Part shown: positions 33,657-44,970 of the stretch, piece by piece
Layout of the letters: each line of letters begins with the position of its first letter
How positions within the stretch are numbered: position 1 is the first letter of the stretch
Assembly: GCA_026315105.1 (NCBI GenBank)
Contig: CM048748.1
Span: forward strand, 20,493,078-20,557,077
DNA: 64,000 nucleotides
Source of the DNA: Locusta migratoria
Taxonomy: Eukaryota; Arthropoda; Insecta; Orthoptera; Acrididae
Reading direction: 5' to 3'
The notes under the pieces: model-generated
The model's database searches: none
What the model was told of the DNA's origin: nothing
The model's input: the letters and a program-made list of their open reading frames with translations, nothing else
Program-made: the position numbers and the translations under genes

Positions 33657-34706
33657 TCTGCTGATAACTGTTTTTACTCTCTTCCTTCCTTTAGTCTCAA
33701 AGAAACGCTTTACTGTCGTTCATATGACACAGGCATAAAACATCTATTTAACTGATTGTCCATAGATCAGACAAAAGTATGTTGTAATAAATCTAATTGT
33801 TTGCGATGGAACTTTTAGACGATCTTACCCATATAAGCACAACTTCCTTTCTATGAATGTCCAAGGACTGTGATGACATACAGAATTTTATATCCCAGAA
33901 GCTTAAGTTCGTAAGACAACCTACCGGTGGACAACATGGATATGTGGCAGCAGCTTGTCGCCAGAACAGTTTTCAAGCTCAGAGGATATAAGTAACCGGT
34001 GGAATGGCGTGGAAACACCCGTCACAGTGCGGGTCACGTAGGTCGCTACCGGAAAAATAACGGTGGTGTCTCCCCGTGACTTTCTGTGCAAAGTAATGCT
34101 AGTAAATACAAAAACCGCGACCGGTCAACTATCAGCAGAGCACAATTCTGCCGAGCACGTAGTATTTGTTTCAGTGTGCAACAGGTGGTCCGGAAACAAG
34201 CGTGCTGTGTGTTGTAAACAACATGAGTGTTTAATTGATAATGAAAATGGAGCCGATTTCGAAGTTTCAAGTCAAAGCTGCGGGAACTTATATTAATCAT
34301 TTCGGAATTGCAGCTCTTCCATTTAACCGTGTTTGCAACAAAATCTTGGGTGTAAGGTTATGGGAACCTCATAAACTGTTGGTTTGTCGACAATGCTGCA
34401 ATTGCGGAAGTAATGTTAGAACTGTGGTGTTGCTGTTGACATTTAAAGCCATTAGAGGGCACACAAGCACTCTGTAGCGATTAAATATTGACTATATTTA
34501 ACGATGTTTCCCTAGGCGCTAGAATATTGTGTAATATATCCGTGCAAACGACTTCTTGGGACATCAACATTCTTTCTTCACTAATTCACTCGCCTACACA
34601 ACCCTATTCATCAAGCATTAACAGCCGGAAATTTACACGCGTTGGAGATAAACTTCTCACACAAGATAAGGAAGAGACTTTCTCATTTCTAGTTTGATTA
34701 CATGAG
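33657..34706. other. Unassigned stretch
   Basis: About 1 kb without a recognised gene or repeat. Confidence 0.4.
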
Positions 34707-34718
34707 ACTGTTGACGAA

Positions 34719-34895
34719 GTTGCGCGGGAGTATCCGAGCGGTCTGGGGCGCCACTTTGCGGATCGCGCCATGTCCTCCTCGGGCATGGATGTTTGTGTTG
34801 TCTTTAGTATAAGTTAGTTCTAATTAGTTTGTAAGTTTAGGGAATGACGGCCCCGCAGTTAAGTCTCATAAGCTTTACAAAATTTGAACATTTGA
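34719..34895 (+). mobile_element. tRNA-derived SINE, subfamily A-like, B-box region deleted
   Basis: A sense copy with a 12-bp near-perfect target duplication, actgttgacgaa/actgttgtcgaa, at 34707-34718 and 34896-34907. The stretch that normally holds gggggttcgaatcccc is shortened to tcgcgccatgtcctcctcgg, so the internal promoter is lost. Confidence 0.85.
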
Positions 34896-35097
34896 ACTGT
34901 TGTCGAATGTGGAAAATCTTCACAGTTCCAAAGAGATACAACCAACAATGGATTACTGCAATTACTGGATACACCGATACCTGCTTTCTCAATAACTGAA
35001 GCAGCAGAACTGCAGAGTCGACTGAGGGGGTGGGTGGGGGGGAGAGGCAGGGAAGGAGAGGGAGGTATGAAACATGCCACCGTCAACGGCGGTAGAT

Positions 35098-36700
35098 TTA
35101 TTCATCATCATCATGCCTTTCAGCGTTCAGTCCGGAGCATAGTCACCCTTAGAAAATTACTTGATGATTCCCTTTCTAATGTTGACATTGGTGCCTCGTC
35201 TCATGTTAAGTCTGTTACTTCAAACTAATTATTGACCGAATCCAAGTAATTTCTTCGTGTTCAATCTCGACTCCTAGCCTCTTACACAAAACCCTTGAGT
35301 CTCTTAGTTAACCTTACGTGTAACATAACCCTACCATCTAAGCATGTATGCTCTAGCTGCTTTATCTTCGGCGCTTATTCTTAGTTTTTCTGTTATTTCC
35401 TGCCATTGTTCCCACCTATTAGTAGCTGCAATAATCCTTGCTAATTTCATATTTGTAACCTCAGCCTAATTAATAAGGTAACCAGCATCGACCCAGCTTT
35501 CATTCTCATACTACAAAGCTGGTGGAAAGATAGAGCGGTGCACTGCTAACTTAGTCTTGGTACTCACTTCCTTCTTGCAGAAGACAGGAGGTCGTAGCTG
35601 AGCACTTACTGTAATAACTTTGCAACATCTTTATTGCAGTCATTTCAATATTTGTGAGAAAATGCATTGTAAGTACGTTAAACTGTCAATCACTTCTAAA
35701 TTTGTTCCTCCTATTAGGCACACATCCTGTTCCAATCTTTTTCTCACATACATTAATTTCGTTTTGGAGGTGCTGATTCTCATAATGTAACTCTTACATC
35801 TCTGATTTCACTCGTGAAATATTAGATTTCAACCTTCAAATCAAATCTGCCATCACAGTACAAATGCGAGACTGCATATTTTATTTTCAGCTATTTTAAT
35901 ATCAAACTGCCGGCCTAACGTTTTCAACATACTTGTCTTACCCCAACCAAGAACTGAGTTTACTGTCAACTCTAACTACTGCCCGACAGTCTACGTAAAG
36001 ACTTTTAATACCCTTCAGAAGTTTACCTCCTATTCTACAATCTTATAGAACTAACAAAAGCTTCCTCCTAAGAACACGGGCGTAAACCTTTTTTATATCT
36101 ACAAAACATAGCACTCGTGGCACTTTTCCATTATTTGCCGTAAGCTAAAGACCTGATCCTAAGAGCCTCTAAGAGCCCGAAACCCATTTTCATTCAACTA
36201 ATACACACTTGCCTTTCATGAAGACCTGAGAAGATTTTGTACACAACGTTGATTAAAGAGATACCTTTGTAGTTGTTACAATCATTTCTGTTTTCTTGCC
36301 TGAAAATTTATGTAGTTAATGCTATCGTAGAGTCATACTGAATCTGTCCCGACTACAAATGCCTTTTAGTTATCCCGCGTAACCATTTGAGACCTGACAG
36401 TCCACTTAATTGCGACTTAATTTCATGTACCCTAGTCGCTTTATGACACCGCAGTCTATTGCCCATTGCCTCCACTTCTTCAAATGTGATCCTATTTCCC
36501 TGTTCACTTCAGTCCCGTTGTACATCGTAATTTGAAATATTTAGCAGCGTTTCACCCACAATGAAAGATTCCCTCCATCTGCGCAAGGCATCCACAGGAA
36601 TCACTAGTAGCTTTACTGATTTGTCCAAAACATTTGTTAATTCCTTCTTCTCTACTCTTCGAAGACTGATAATAACACTCCAGAAGAGTTTTCCAGCAGC
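35098..36700 (-). pseudogene. Heavily decayed non-LTR retrotransposon reverse transcriptase
   Basis: Read on the minus strand, NDCNNYKGISLINVVYKIFS (36290-36225) is a classic LINE reverse transcriptase block ('C.NY+GISL.N..YK'). A tcatcatcatcatg stretch at 35101-35115 looks like the antisense trinucleotide tail. In between I can see many stops and frameshifts. The 5' end abuts the Tc1 element. I cannot resolve the clade, and it is clearly inactive. Confidence 0.55.
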
Positions 36701-36776
36701 TTGATCCAGTTTCCAACGTACACTATGTGATCAAAAGTATCAAGACACTCCCAAAATCATACCTTTATTATATTAG

Positions 36777-37252
36777 ATGCATTATGCTGCCACTACTGCC
36801 AGGTACTCCGTATCAGCGACCTCAGTAGTCATCAGACATCGCGAGAGAGCAGAATGGAACGCTCCGCGGATCTCACGGACTTCGAACGTGATTGGGCGTC
36901 ACTTGTGTCAGAAGTGTGTACGCGAGATTTCCACACTCCTAAACATCGCTAGGTCCACTGTTTCTGATGTGATAGTGAAGTGGAAACGTGAAGGGACATG
37001 TACAGCGTGCAGGCTGATTCGTCTGCTGACTGACAGAGACCGCCGACAGTTGAAGAGGGTCGTACAGTGTAATAGGCAGGCATCTATCCAGGCCATCACA
37101 CAGGAATTTCGAACGACATCAGGATCTACTTCAAGTACTATGATAGTTAGGCTGGAGGTGAGAAAACTTGGATTTCAGGGTCGATAGCCTGCCCATAAGT
37201 CACACATCACACAGGTCAATGCCAAACTACGCTTCGCTTGGTTTATGGAGCT
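36777..37252 (+). pseudogene. Tc1 transposase, N-terminal DNA-binding region
   Basis: The frame reads LLNIARSTVSDVIVKWKREG (helix-turn-helix), then LIRLLTDRDRRQLKRVV, then RLEVRKLGFQGR, a stop, then PAHKSHITQVNAKLRFAWFM. This is the paired HTH region and linker of Tc1 transposases, which bind the element ends. It is cut at MEL by the first LTR-like insertion and continues with KDWTIAQWKNVV at 38091. Confidence 0.75.
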
Positions 37253-38086
37253 TGTAATGTATACACCCTAGAAAATCTCGTTTGTTTGAATAAATGAATT
37301 GTTCGATACCACATTTGATAGTGGTATTATGCCATAATATTCCGTGTTTGTATTATATACGCATTTTAAGGCACTTCTGGCTGGTAGGTCTTTTAATGAA
37401 CTAAATAAATTAATTAATTATTGAAAGTCATAAGTTTAATGTTGGACAATAATGTTTGTTAATGATATTGTTAACTAACAATATCTGAGCTCGTCTATAG
37501 AGCATTGACGATAATATAATACTTTGCTCATTGTAGAATTGATTAGTTGCTTTGATTTAACAATTTAATACTGCGCTAATTGTTGTTTAGTTACGATCCT
37601 TTGTATTGTTTTGTTTTGATATGAAAAGCTTATTATTGCATTTGTCATAATTTCGTGTCTCTTTACGTAAAGCAAGATTAATTTATGTTTCATAAACGAA
37701 ATATGTAATATTAAACATTGTAACTTCCGTGTTCTAGAATGTTCTAGAATACTATGTTATTTATTTATACGCGCGAATTGGCGCGAACTCAGTTAGTTGC
37801 AGAGTTGTACAGTCAGTCCTACGTCAGTTGGGGAGTTGTCAGTCAAAGTGTAGTCATACTTTTGTCCTTATGTAACAAGCAGTCATCAAGAATGAAAAAT
37901 AAATTCATTATAAAGTGAAAAGTGTCACATTTATGGTTTCCATGAACCCAATAAACCAGATGTCCTAATATAATATTGTGATGTTTTAATGGCAGGCGAG
38001 TTACTAGATCTACGAGACCACTGAACATCTAAACAAAGGTAATGTATTTATAATGTGGCTTTAGTGTCGCGCATAAAAGCGCCACA
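37253..38086. mobile_element. Solo LTR (834 bp) inserted in Tc1
   Basis: The insertion begins TG and ends CA, with a 4-bp duplication, agct, at 37249-37252 and 38087-38090. Its removal restores MELKDWT in the Tc1 frame. TG...CA ends and a 4-bp duplication are typical of Gypsy-type LTRs. No internal retroviral-like coding region is present, so the copy is a recombined solo LTR. Orientation was not established. Confidence 0.7.
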
Positions 38087-39190
38087 AGCTTAAAGATTGG
38101 ACGATTGCGCAGTGGAAAAACGTTGTGTTGAGTAACGAATCACGGTACACAATGTGGAGATAACGAATGCCCAGTGAACGTCTTTTGCCAACGTGTGTAG
38201 TGCCAACCGTAAAAATGCGGAGGCGGTATGTGGTGTCGCACAAGTACAAAATACGCGCCACCTACTTTCGCCGCGCGCCGCCATGCACGCACGGCGCGGC
38301 GTTCTTACGACGTCAGCCACGAGCGCCCTCTGTTACAACTCCGCTCGTGGCCACCATTGAACGACATCGCTCACTTGGGACTGAGATAGCAACCAGTAAA
38401 GACCTTCGGAATCAAATAGGCACCAGTGAAGACTTTGCTATCGGACAGGCACTAGGCAGACCTTTAGCTCAACTATGTATCAGCATTATGCAGTACTGAT
38501 CTATGTAAAAGTTAAGTATTGTATAAATTCTGTGCAATATATATCTCGTTCTAATTTACTCTAGTGTTTCTAGTTTCTGGCTGCTCCCCTCCGTACCTGC
38601 ACCAGCGTGCTATCTTTATTCCTTTGTCGGTCTCATTCCACTCGGCCACCGACACCTACGACGGAAACGAGACACAAAAGCGGCGACGGGGCTGGGATAC
38701 AAAACGGTGTAGTTATGGTGTGGTCATGTCTTATGGAGGGGACTTGCACCGCTTGTTGGTTTTCGTGACACTCTCACTGCAAAGGCCTAAATTGATGTTT
38801 TAAGACTCTTCTTGCTTCCCATTGTTGATGAGCAGTTCGGGGATGGCTATTGTATCTTTCAACACGTTCGAGCACCTGTTCATACTTTTCATAATGCACG
38901 GCCTGTGGCGGAGAGGTTACACGACAATAACATCCCTGTAATACACCGGCCTGCACAGGCATGTAGAACACATTTGGAATGTTCTGGAACACGGACTTCG
39001 TGCCGGGCCTCACCAACCTATCGTCGATACCTTTCCTCAGTGCAGCACTCCGTGAAGAATGGGCTGCCATTCCCCAAAAACTTTCCATCAGCTGATTGCA
39101 CGTGTGCCTGGGAGCTGTCACCAAGGCTAAGGGTGGGCCCACACTGTACTGAATTCCAGCGTTACCGATGGAGGGCGCCACCAACTTGTA
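38087..39190 (+). pseudogene. Tc1 transposase, catalytic region (broken)
   Basis: It resumes with KDWTIAQWKNVVLSNES, where the usual 'SDES' first Asp is Asn. Then KCGGGVVMVW, after the second insertion is removed, then a C-terminal part that is frameshifted, with NNIPVIHRPAQACRTHLECS-like and VHTFHNARPVAERLHDNNIP stretches (the usual 'QDNAxxH' Asp is replaced). It ends shortly before the right terminus. The protein is inactive. Confidence 0.65.
38228..38704. mobile_element. Second LTR-like insertion (477 bp) in Tc1
   Basis: A 4-bp duplication, cggt, lies at 38224-38227 and 38705-38708. Removing the insert gives KCGGGVVMVW in the Tc1 frame. The left end is atgtggtgtcgc and the right end gatacaaaa, so a clean TG...CA pair is not seen. 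The length and duplication fit a diverged solo LTR. The class remains uncertain. Confidence 0.5.
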
Positions 39191-39236
39191 AGTCATTTTC
39201 AGCCAGGTATCCGGATATCTTTGATCACCTAGTGTA

Positions 39237-41283
39237 TTTCAAAAGGTTTCGCATAATTCCTGACTGAATGCTACAATTATGTTTGGATTTGATTCATTCG
39301 ACAACAAAACTTTCTGTCTACCTGGGTTCTAGTTTGGAACCATTTGTAAAACGCCTTCTTTTTCTTTTTAAAGGCTGTGTCAAATTACCAAACTATTTGT
39401 TTCTCCCTGTCTTTACACACTACTGTTCTAAGACATTCTCTAGCTACACGAGAGTACTAATTAGTACTCTGCGGACGCAAGTATAAGATAAGAAGATGAT
39501 CCAAGTGATCGAAACATGTAATTAAACAATTATATTGGAACTGTTGACGGAAATAAACACATTAAAAATAACACAGTGCAGTTGGAGACACTCTCCAGTC
39601 GATCATGTCGGCTATAATTAAAAAAATTCTCTAGCCACTTGTCGTAGTACCTTTGTGAGCTAATTGTTGTATATCTGTATCTGATTTCCTTGTACTGCAG
39701 CATCTCCAGTCCAGTCTTATCCTTCTAAATTTGGACCTGACCTCGAGCTCTATGACCACCACACATAAACAGTTTCTCTGCAGATTAAATAATTATCAGT
39801 GCCATTAAAGATCCCTCTGAATATATGTGTGTCCAAAATTTTGGATTGCAATATGTTTTAAATAAGACAACGAAAAGCTTACAAAGATGAATAAAATGTC
39901 GTGCTGCAAATTATCTACGGCGTTAAGGACCAGATGGCTAATGAAGTACTGGAGATAGTTATCTTGGAGTCGTCTTTCAAAACAGCAAACCTTAATAAAG
40001 AAATAAATATGTGTATCAACATACGATGTCCCAACAGTTTCTATACATCTCTGGCCAGTTCTTTGGTTAGAGTTAAGTGTATATGGAAACTCGCCTTTTA
40101 CATAGTTAAAAAAATACAGGTTGCTATAGTGTCACATATTAAAATACAAAACAGTACACTCATCTTGTTGCCAGCAAATTCACTACTTCATTTATATTTT
40201 AATATGGTGGCTAACGTTAGCAAACTGAAGTTGAAAAACAGTGGGAGTAGATGAATGGTCTGTCCCACTTGACTATTTTATATGCAGTACGAAATATTCG
40301 GTTTCCTGCCGGTACTTTAACCAACATATGAAACACTAATCAGCCAGTTACATTCTTTTTCTATAAGTCGTGTACTCTCTTTCAACTAAAGTCTCTGGCA
40401 TCTATCCGCGCCGTCCATAGGCTAAGTGTAGACTATAATCGTGGGCGAAAAATGCTTCTATTACTCAACGAAGTTCATGATTATTAATTGCAATAATTTT
40501 TACACACATATAAATATTTCCCGTCCAACATCCTGACTAAAGCATTGTATATAGCTATAATATTGAGAAAAACTGCCCATCAGATGCTACCGCCTTTAAT
40601 AAGTTGCATTTACATATGGAAAGTTACATAACATCCTTCCCCTACCAATCTCTATCAAATAATACAATTTACATTATTTTCCTTGTTGTCCCGCTCCTCT
40701 ATATTAATTTTTCCTGTTTTGTCTCTAACTTCTTTGAACATTTCCCTCGTTCTCTTTTATTTCACTTTGTTGAAGCTATAATTCATAGATATTCAGGTCA
40801 TGAAAAAAAAAAAGAAAAAAAAACTATCAAACCTTATTTTTACTAGGGAGCAAATAATTGCAATGCACAAACTGTTTATTCAGTTTTATCGTAGGTGCAA
40901 GCGTGATCTGTGTAAATCAAACGTCATGAATGAATGACTTCGTGGAACATGTTGTCTATCGTTGTAAGTACAAGGAAGAGCTACGTGAGGAGGTTGGGGG
41001 GGGGGGGGAGTTCTCTTGAAATTTTCGCAATGAATAAAGCCTGGAGTCGGTCCTGAACAGAGGGCATACAGAGCATGGCGTGGTAGCATATCTGTCTGAT
41101 GAGTAGACATATCAAAGCAGAGGACAGAGTCTGAAAATGTAGAACGTGCTTTACCGTGCTTAACGAAACAAAATCTCGTCTGGTTTTGCAACGTTCACTT
41201 CAGAGCTGCATAGTACTCGTAGACTGCGGGTACTTTGTGCTGCTACGGCTAGTTAACTGACTCTCTAGACGAAGATGTGCCAT
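39237..41283. other. Unassigned region
   Basis: About 2 kb. AT-rich, with no recognised gene. A gaaacatgtaattaaac motif near 39510 recalls the one near 460. A G run of 13 lies at about 40996-41010. Confidence 0.4.
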
Positions 41284-41294
41284 TTGCTGGGTAC

Positions 41295-41495
41295 AAAAAA
41301 TGTTTAAATGTTTGTTAAGCTTATGGGACTTAACTACGGGGTCATCAGTCCCTAAACTTACAAACTACTTATGAACTACTTACGAACTAGGACGGCACAA
41401 ATATCCATGCCCGAGGGGGGATTCAAACCCCCGACCGTAGTGGCCGTGGAGACCGTGACTGGAGTGCCTCAGTCCCCTCGGCCACCGCGGCCGGC
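41295..41495 (-). mobile_element. tRNA-derived SINE, subfamily A
   Basis: A full-length antisense copy. An 11-bp target duplication with one difference, ttgctgggtac/ttgctgggcac, lies at 41284-41294 and 41496-41506. Confidence 0.92.
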
Positions 41496-41573
41496 TTGCT
41501 GGGCACGTTTTACTATTTTTTCTTATTGTTATAATAAGCTCTGGGTTGTAAAAACTCTGGTATTGTAATTACA

Positions 41574-42671
41574 TCTAATATATAAAGCAGAGTGTCCGCA
41601 TGTGTGTACGTGTTGCATACAAATCTACAGTTTTGATCCAATCTTTCTCAAATTTTAACAAGTAAGCTTCAATCCATGAGAACGGTCGCCGTAAGTGTAA
41701 GAATCACGTACGATACATAGTTGACGAGGTATGACGTCATAAACAATGAGATGCGCGAAAAACTGCTGCATTTTGCAACAATGCTGCTCATTTTCTCCTA
41801 AACCACTGGACCTATTTCAACCAAATTGGGTACACACATTCCTTACCGTGAGGTAACAATTGCTGCATGGTTAAGAGTCACATACGGCACATAGTTCAAA
41901 AGATATTACGTCTTAATCAGTAGAAATCGCAAAAAATAGCATACAATGCGGCGAGACTTTCGAAATACACTGTATGAGAATAACAGCACTTGGCGACTTG
42001 CAACAAACTTTAAACATAATTTCAAACCTTTATTAAACTTTTTCTCGCTGACATCCATAGCAAAATGATGAAAGGAAAAAAGTTTCTCGCTTACTACTTT
42101 TTCGCTGTTTATGGAGTAAAACTACGGCACTCGGTATTGACGTTACAATTTAAAATTTGTACACTACAAATTTTAGCCATAAGATATTTTACAAACAGTA
42201 TAAACACATGTAGTTGAATGTACCTTATAAATTGTATCACACTTCGACACGTAGTACATGAGATAGGAGCACATAAACAGTAACATTCCGCTGTTCCTGG
42301 ACTAAAACTATGGCATTCGGTATCACATTAAAATTTATAATTTCTACACTACAAATTGTAGCCATATGAAAGTGTACCTTCTAAATTGTATCACAGTGCG
42401 ATACATAGTCCATGAGATATGAGCACATTGACAGTAACGTTCACGGAAAACCGCCCCATCACGCACCAAGTTTTAATCTATTTGTTCTTTCCTACTAATT
42501 ACATTTCCAAGAGATTTTACAGACATACAGCCCTTGTATGTCTGTCTGTAAATCTATCGGACTAAACTGCGTCGTCATCAGTCCATACAGCCCTTATACA
42601 AATGAATATATACCTGAAAAATGGCAGGAATAAAGAGATAAATACCCGGGCAACGCCGGGTTTTCAGCTAG
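41574..42671 (+). mobile_element. Non-autonomous Helitron, second subfamily (copy 1)
   Basis: It starts TC after a host A (41573) and ends CTAG before T (42672). The 3' hairpin is cccgggcaacgccggg, identical to that of the other Helitrons, while the interior is different: it carries gagtgtccg near the 5' end and three diverged internal repeats around tgagatatgagcac. No Rep/helicase. A short SINE tail is inserted at 42536-42583. Confidence 0.8.
42536..42583 (-). mobile_element. 48-bp SINE 3' end (subfamily B)
   Basis: Only the 3' terminal part (tgtaaatctatcggac) is present, antisense. A perfect 12-bp target duplication, catacagccctt, lies at 42524-42535 and 42584-42595, so this is a real insertion of a severely 5'-truncated copy. 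Confidence 0.8.
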
Positions 42672-42674
42672 TAA

Positions 42675-43738
42675 TCTTTATATATAAATCTGAGTGTCCG
42701 TAAGTTTGTGTGTACGTATTGCATAAAAATCTACAGTTTTGTTCCAATTTTTATGAAATTTTTCACACTTAATCTTCAATCCGTGAGGACGGTCGCCGTA
42801 AGTGTAATGATCACGTAGAACATATAGTTCACGAAGTATGACGTCATAAACAATGAGATGCGAGAAAAAACTACTGCATTACGCGACAATATTGCACATT
42901 TCCACCTAAATCGCTGGATCGATTTCAACCAAATTTGGTACACATCTTCCTTACGGTAAGATCCACATACGACAATTGATTCAGAAGATATAACTTCATA
43001 AACAATAGGAGTTGCAAGAAACAGCCATATAATGTGACGAGACTTTATGAATACAGTATATGAGAACGAGATTACTTAGCAACTTGCAACAAACTTTAAA
43101 CATAATTTCAACCTTTATGGAACTATTTCGCGCTGACAACCATAGCAAAATTATGAAAGGAAAAAAGTTTCTCGCTTATTACTTTTCCGCTGTTCATGGA
43201 CTAAAACTACTGTATTCGGTATCACGTGTACCTACAGGAAATTTTACAGGTGGTATACACACGTATAGTTGAATGTACCTTCTAAATTGTATCGCAGTAC
43301 GACACGTAGTTTATGAGATATGAATACATAAATAGTAACGTTAATGGAAAACCGCTCCATCACGCACCAAGTTTTAGTCTATTACTTCTTTACTACTTTC
43401 CCAAGAGATTTTACAAACATACAGCACTTATACAACTGAATATATACCGGGAAAATTATACAATTGTACAACATATAATCCAATAAATATGACACCGTAC
43501 GAATTTTATGTGTCATTTGTATAAGGCGTTATATCTCCTGAATCATGTCTCGTATGTGGTTCTTACGATTATAGAATTGGATACTACGCATAATTTGTTA
43601 TTTGAAATATATTGCCCGCTAAATATAACATGAGTTTAGAACAAAGGAAATGGACAGGGAGAGAAGGGATAGGAGAAGTACTAACTCAATACAGGAATAA
43701 ATAAATAAATACCCGGACAATGCCGGGTTTTCAGCTAG
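42675..43738 (+). mobile_element. Non-autonomous Helitron, second subfamily (copy 2)
   Basis: It starts TC at 42675 after A and ends CTAG at 43738. The hairpin is slightly decayed (cccggacaatgccggg). It shares most of its length with copy 1 and lies only three bases after it, in the same direction. The base after CTAG is C rather than T. Confidence 0.78.
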
Positions 43739-43906
43739 CAAGATATGAACGTCAGATGCACATCATAAAACGCACACTCAATTTCAAAAAGAAGCATATG
43801 TGACAGAACGCGACACAGTTCAGAGGCGAAACAGAGCGCGTGATCGAAGAAATTGGAAACATCTGAAATGCGAAGCTACTGAAAGACGTTCAAAATTAAT
43901 AAGTAG

Positions 43907-44116
43907 GGCACAGCTTTCAAATGTTCAAATCATTGTAAACCTGTTGGACCAAACTGATATGGTTATCAGTTCCCAGACTTACAAACAACCTAGAGTAAAT
44001 TATACTGAGGACAACATACACAGCTATGCTAGAGAGAGGACTCGAACCTCCGACGGCGAGCAACCGCACGCACGCAGCAAGGCGTCTTAGAGCGATCGGC
44101 CACTCCACCGCGGCAG
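43907..44116 (-). mobile_element. tRNA-derived SINE, subfamily B-like, diverged
   Basis: An antisense copy with the reverse B box ctcgaacctccga and a left end caaatgttcaaatcattgta. A 7-bp duplication, taagtag, at 43900-43906 and 44117-44123 is shorter than in other copies, so the boundaries are approximate. Confidence 0.65.
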
Positions 44117-44382
44117 TAAGTAGCCTCGTCAGGAGTGAAACTGAGAGGCATTAGATATAAAGGGTTCGAAAATAAGTGCGAAAGACATTTATCAGATCTA
44201 GGAACAGATTAAGGCAATATCACATTAGCTTCTCTTACTGCAAAAACGTATGCTCATATTTTTGAAGGGTAAAATTCTAACGTCCTTCCATTTCCCTGAG
44301 ATTGTCATCTCGTTCAATGGGGAGCGATTATGCTTACATTTTCAGACAGACACGCGGGAAAAAAAGCATAACATGTGCGTCG

Positions 44383-44385
<3 letters not shown>

Positions 44386-44432
<47 letters not shown>
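44386..44432. repeat. (TG)n microsatellite
   Basis: About 23 uninterrupted tg units. Confidence 0.9.
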
Positions 44433-44433
<1 letters not shown>

Positions 44434-44757
44434 TGTAATTTTTCCGGGATGGGGGAAGTGTTTTTGTGCAGAAGGCTACAGACAGTGTAATCTAGCGTGA
44501 AGTAATATGAGTGAAGAGTGGTACATTAGAACATTTAACTGGCCGGACTTCCTGGGGCATCAGCACTCCAATTCCGGGTTCGGCAGGCGCCAAGCCCGCA
44601 TCGATTCCTCTCGGTGGGTTAACGGGCTTGGACGGCTTCCAGTCTTCGATTAGGTGGAAGCCGAGCTCATAGCCACCCCCGTTATCAGTCTTACAGAAAC
44701 ATGCTCACAATATCACAAGGCACGACACTAAACACAGCCGGAAGAGGCACACAAATT
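44433..44757. other. Unassigned stretch
   Basis: A moderately GC-rich block at 44540-44690 contains cgggcttggacggcttccag. It may belong to a retroelement end, but I do not recognise it. Confidence 0.3.
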
Positions 44758-44769
44758 ACTTCATATTCA

Positions 44770-44968
44770 AAATGTTCAAATGTTTGTACAGCTTATGGGA
44801 CTTAACTACGGGGTCATCAGTCCCTAAACTTACAAACTACTTATGAACTAGCTAATACTAAGGACAGCACAAATATCCATACCCGAGGGGGGATTCGAAC
44901 CCCCGACCTTAGCGGCCGTGCAGACCGTGACTGGAGCGCCTCAGTCCCCTCGGCCACCGCGGCCGGCT
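44770..44968 (-). mobile_element. tRNA-derived SINE, subfamily A
   Basis: A full-length antisense copy with a perfect 12-bp target duplication, acttcatattca, at 44758-44769 and 44969-44980. Confidence 0.92.
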
Positions 44969-44970
44969 AC

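Larger units (their letters stand above)
36721..39234 (+). mobile_element. Tc1-like transposon with two nested LTR-like insertions
   Basis: The termini cactatgtgatcaaaagtat (36721) and its complement ending atcacctagtg (39234) are flanked by TA. The transposase starts with an N-terminal helix-turn-helix and continues on the far side of two insertions at 37253-38086 and 38228-38704. Without them the element is about 1.2 kb and the protein order is that of Tc1. Stops remain even after the inserts are removed, so it was already dead or has decayed since. Confidence 0.85.

Noticed and set aside
41574..43738. CRISPR-like or satellite array between the Helitron copies
   Set aside because: The repeats are two roughly 1.1-kb transposon copies with Helitron ends, not short regularly spaced repeats.
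44250..44490. Frames through the (TG)n tract giving Cys/Val repeats
   Set aside because: Dinucleotide repeats are open in several frames. There is no protein evidence.
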